A stretch of 11,652 nt of DNA, taken from the NCBI GenBank assembly GCA_018398765.1, contig JAHBMJ010003307.1, positions 1 through 11,652 of the forward strand, in the 5' to 3' direction. Source of the stretch: Chromera velia. Lineage: Eukaryota; Sar; Chromeraceae. The translations under genes and the position numbers were made by a program. Shown here in pieces: positions 9,469 through 11,652 of the stretch. The notes below the pieces were generated by a model. That model did not search any database. It worked only from the letters and a program-made list of their open reading frames with translations, and was not told where the DNA came from. Position 1 is the stretch's first letter; every line of letters begins with the position of its first letter.

Positions 9469-9504
9469 GTCCACACCTAAGTCCACACTAGGGTCCACAA
9501 ATGT
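9469..9504 (+). repeat. 12-bp tandem repeat, three copies (GTCCACAC core)
   Basis: Three consecutive 12-mers: GTCCACACCTAA, GTCCACACTAGG and GTCCACAAATGT. Same period and same GTCCA start as the array at 8779-8802, close to the right edge of the AT-rich island. Confidence 0.7.
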
Positions 9505-9600
9505 CTACAATTAATTACTCTACAGCGCAGCGGACCCCTTGTACGTATGTCGATCCTAGATGTCGATCTTTTACAAAAGAGAATGATCGATCGAGAGTTT

Positions 9601-10092
9601 CTACTCCCTTTCTCTCTGTTCCCTGTCGAGGTCGTCCCTCCTTGCACTCCTCTGTGCAAGCTTTCTTTTGTGCAACTCTGAGAGGACCTCGTGTTTATGC
9701 ATCAGACTTGCACTTGAAAACTTCCTCTCACAAAGCATGCAGACCATCAAACCGCCACGTGTCACCCCGGTGGTGCGGAACTTCCCTCCCGACTGATCCA
9801 CCCCCGTGCGCTGTCGTTTCGCCTTTGGAAGAGAAGAAGATGCAGGGCCACTCACGCCTCCCTCCCCCTCTCCCACTCCCACATCTTCTGATGGAATTTG
9901 GAACCCCTGCGTGCTGTGTGCCTGTTGACTCTGCAGCCAGAGAGGGACGGAGATGCGCCCCTGTACCCCTCCGGCTGCCGTCGCCTGCGACCCTCCTCCT
10001 GGGCCCGTGCTTGTGTCTCCTCCTGTTGCTTCTCCCTGCTGTTTTGCCATCAGAGCCTGCTTGGTGGAGTCCAGTTGTTCGTTGAACAGCAT
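9601..10092 (-). CDS. C2H2 zinc-finger protein or C-terminal exon, RBM5/RBM10-type finger
   Basis: A 163-residue open frame from ATG at 10092 to TAG at 9601-9603. Residues 1-110 are low complexity, rich in Gly, Gln, Ser and Thr, with a basic patch PKAKRQR (89-95) that could be a nuclear localisation signal. Residues 115-145 form one zinc finger: C118, C121, H134 and H141, spaced C-x2-C-x12-H-x6-H, with the SELHKRKL ending. This spacing and the LHK motif match the C2H2 finger between the OCRE and G-patch domains of RBM5/RBM10/SUA splicing factors. A charged tail rich in Arg, Asp and Glu follows. No RRM, OCRE or G-patch was found in the window, so this may be a lone small protein, the last exon of a larger gene, or a truncated gene. 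A good acceptor (CCCTGCAG, cleavage before 10102) would let the exon start at 10102 with the frame open. The stop is next to the AT-rich island. Confidence 0.5.
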   Translation of the reverse strand: MLFNEQLDSTKQALMAKQQGEATGGDTSTGPGGGSQATAAGGVQGRISVPLWLQSQQAHSTQGFQIPSEDVGVGEGEGGVSGPASSSLPKAKRQRTGVDQSGGKFRTTGVTRGGLMVCMLCERKFSSASLMHKHEVLSELHKRKLAQRSARRDDLDREQRERE

Positions 10093-10102
10093 TTGGGTGG
10101 TC

Positions 10103-10616
10103 CTGCAGGGACGGAGAAGTGGAGTGGAAGTCCATCAGGACTATGCTTGTGCGTATGATGCAATTCGACAGAGCTGGATCGCACACATTGATTGCTTCTT
10201 CCACTCGCTTCAGACTGAATTCATTGCATGGATGCAGAAGCAGACTAAGCGCAATTGCCCGGTTACATGTAGATGCTGAACGGAGCTCGAATCGAAAAAG
10301 ATGCCGTTGCAAATCTCTTGATTCAAAAACAGAGCATGCTGGAAGAAGAGGACATGGCAGTTGCATGCAAGACATTGCATGCAACGGGACCCACTTGCAC
10401 AAAGGTGTGGGGAGAAACATCGGAGTGTGAGGTCTTGAGAGAACGCGAGAGAGAGATTGAGTTCTTTCTTGTTTTCATTTCTTCTTTTTTCCAGAGACAG
10501 CCAGGCAGGCAGACCATTCTTTTCCTCCTCCTCCTCCTGCCTTCACTCTGACAAACAGACCGAACATTCGATCTCCCCCGCTTTTTTTCTCTCTATGGTC
10601 CCAACGGTACACAAAT
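10103..10616. other. Region with weak exon candidates on both strands
   Basis: No gene can be called firmly. On the plus strand, ATG at 10273 (directly after an in-frame TAG) opens a helix-like stretch (ARIEKDAVANLL, QKQSMLEEEDMA). With a donor before GTGAGG (about 10430) and the TGTGCAG acceptor at 10789, it would continue as [18 protein letters not shown] and stop, about 70 residues in all. On the minus strand, an open frame (NRAIALSLLLHPCNEF, KRVEEAINVCDPALSN) runs through about 10100-10265. The two candidates do not overlap and could be exons of neighbouring divergent genes, but neither matches a family I recognise and their donors lack the local GTNNGT form. Confidence 0.25.
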
Positions 10617-10680
10617 AGACAAACAGACAGAGAGACAGACAGAGACACAGACAGACAGACAGACAGACAGACAGAGAGAC

Positions 10681-10747
<67 letters not shown>

Positions 10748-10766
10748 GAGACAGACAGACAGACAG
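10617..10766 (+). repeat. (GACA)n microsatellite with GAGA interruptions
   Basis: About 150 bases of ACAGAC units, interrupted several times by GAGAGACA so that blocks of pure GACA of varying length alternate. Minus-strand frames here are poly-CLSV artefacts. Confidence 0.95.
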
Positions 10767-11087
10767 TACGCATATGTTTATGTGTGCAGGGGTTCGCGAA
10801 TTTTACGATTCATATCTGACAGGGCTCGAGAAGAACGGATGAAAGGCTCGTGCGCGAAATCTAGTTTTGACTTCTACATGTGTACCCTCGAGGCAGAATT
10901 TGATTGGCACGGCATCTAGCAGAACGGGCAAAGACCGGTTCTGGGATGCATTCAGGCAAACAGGGAGGCAGGCAGGCAGATAGTGTGGGTACAAACGTCG
11001 TTTCTTGACCTCTGGAAGTTCATCCGAATTCCCTTCTTCACCCCGTAGGTGTTCGGCCCCGAAGACTGAATTCTGCACACACAAGAA
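10767..11087. other. Stretch without a firm gene; small exon-like fragment at 11010-11072 (minus)
   Basis: Ordinary composition. On the minus strand a TGTGCAG acceptor (cleavage before 11072) starts a 21-codon open stretch (VFGAEHLRGEEGNSDELPE) that ends at a possible donor, GAG before GTCAAG, at 11010. A further minus stretch, about 10880-10937 (NRSLPVLLDAVPIKFCLEG), follows a CCCAG site. The gap between them would be an intron of about 70 bases, far shorter than any other in the window, so joining them is doubtful. The plus-strand last-exon candidate at 10790-10843 is described with the preceding region. Confidence 0.2.
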
Positions 11088-11213
11088 AGACAGACTATAT
11101 GGTTTCCTTCCCTCCTTTTCTTCATGAACACAACAGAAAGACAGACGGACAGACAGACTATATATTTCTTCTTCTCCCTTTTTTTCTTCATGTACACAAT
11201 AGACAAAAAGAAG
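11088..11213 (+). repeat. Two degenerate copies of a 63-bp tandem unit
   Basis: Units begin AGACAGACTATAT at 11088 and 11151. Each continues with a pyrimidine block and TTCTTCATG.ACACAA. The bases between are diverged. The repetition is also visible as CVHEEK-type peptides in minus-strand frames, which are not coding. Confidence 0.7.
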
Positions 11214-11465
11214 GAAAGAAAGAACAAAGACAAAAAAACAGAACAACAATCAAACAACGTGAGAGTTAAGCGCCCCTTGCCTCTCCACCTCCGGCCAGAC
11301 TTTCACATGATCACTGGGTTGACACGTTAATCCTCTGCTGCTTCCACTCAAGACAAAGGGAAGCGAGAACAAGAAAAAAAGAGAGAGAAAAAGAAAGAAA
11401 AAAAGCGTACTGCACTTCAAACAAATGAATACAATATAGGGGGAACCGGCACCGTCATGTTCTTC
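11214..11465. other. Purine-rich spacer without recognisable gene
   Basis: Poly-purine (AAAG, AGAG) stretches at about 11206-11250 and 11350-11405 flank about 90 bases of mixed sequence. I see no domain, RNA gene or clear regulatory site. Confidence 0.5.
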
Positions 11466-11467
11466 AG

Positions 11468-11652
11468 GCAGACAGACACACAGGCACACAGACACACTCA
11501 CACGCACACACATACACACACACACATACACACACACACGCACACTCACACACGCACACTCACGCATACACACACACGCACACACACACACGCACACACA
11601 CACACACGCACACACACACACACGCACACACACACACACGCACACACACGCA
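11468..11652 (+). repeat. (CA)n microsatellite with regular CG interruptions, running off the window
   Basis: Starts with CAGACA/CACAGG units, becomes pure CA with CT and TA variants, then from about 11540 CA runs interrupted by a single CG. Spacing between G positions (11540, 11554, 11564, 11578, 11592, 11608, 11624, 11640, 11650) is mostly 14 or 16 bases. It continues beyond 11652. Confidence 0.95.

Larger units (their letters stand above)
8330..9550. mobile_element. AT-rich gene-free island, probable transposon-derived insertion
   Basis: Composition changes abruptly at about 8330 and returns to normal at about 9550. Inside are long A and T runs, frequent TAAT and ATAA words, short repeats, and only one short open frame (8529-8717) of no recognisable family. 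The island contains the 249-bp inverted-repeat element described separately and two 12-bp tandem arrays. The outer boundaries are gradual to the eye; I found no terminal repeats or target duplication that define the whole island. It may be layers of decayed elements. Confidence 0.5.

Noticed and set aside
9728-10420. 230-residue minus-strand frame overlapping the zinc-finger frame
   Set aside because: From 10100 leftward it is out of frame with the zinc finger. Only its right part (about 10100-10265) might be an exon, and I found no splice pair in the correct phase.
10543-10773. Minus-strand Cys/Leu/Ser/Val-rich frame
   Set aside because: It is a translation of the (GACA)n microsatellite.
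11250-11645. 131-residue Cys/Val-rich minus-strand frame
   Set aside because: It is a translation of the (CA)n array; the low-complexity peptide has no domain.

Overview
This is nuclear DNA of an intron-rich eukaryote, most likely a protist or alga. Two conserved housekeeping proteins can be rebuilt only by removing GT-AG introns of about 200 to 900 bases, and microsatellites fill the introns and spacers. I cannot name the species. The fused plant/fungal-type urease, balanced base composition and simple repeats would suit an alveolate or stramenopile alga such as a chromerid, but that is a guess.

Layout. Bases 1-5203 (minus strand) hold nine exons of a single-chain urease (gamma-beta-alpha order). 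The start codon is at 5203, and the last roughly 60 residues lie beyond the left edge. Bases 5204-5892 form a 689-base head-to-head spacer with a CpG-rich palindromic core, probably a shared promoter region. Bases 5893-8049 (plus strand) hold a complete four-exon gene for mitochondrial pyruvate carrier subunit 2 (MPC2, 139 residues). From about 8330 to 9550 there is an abrupt AT-rich, gene-free island. It contains a clear 249-bp inverted-repeat element (8834-9082) with an 8-bp direct flank on each side, which looks like a non-autonomous DNA transposon. Bases 9601-10092 (minus strand) hold an open frame with one C2H2 zinc finger of the RBM5/RBM10 type and a nuclear-localisation-like basic patch. 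From 10100 to the right edge there are mainly tandem repeats, with a few weak exon candidates on both strands.

Functions. Urease hydrolyses urea to ammonia and carbamate in the cytosol. MPC2 pairs with MPC1 to import pyruvate into mitochondria. The two share only a promoter region, and I see no pathway link. All eleven introns have GT-AG ends, nine of eleven donors read GTNNGT, and eight of eleven acceptors end TGCAG, which supports the gene models. No urease accessory gene, MPC1, tRNA, rRNA or CRISPR was seen.

I found no convincing new multi-gene system. The items most worth a second look are the transposon-like element, the roughly 60-residue insertion in urease, the GTNNGT splice signature, and the zinc-finger frame that stops at the edge of the AT-rich island.
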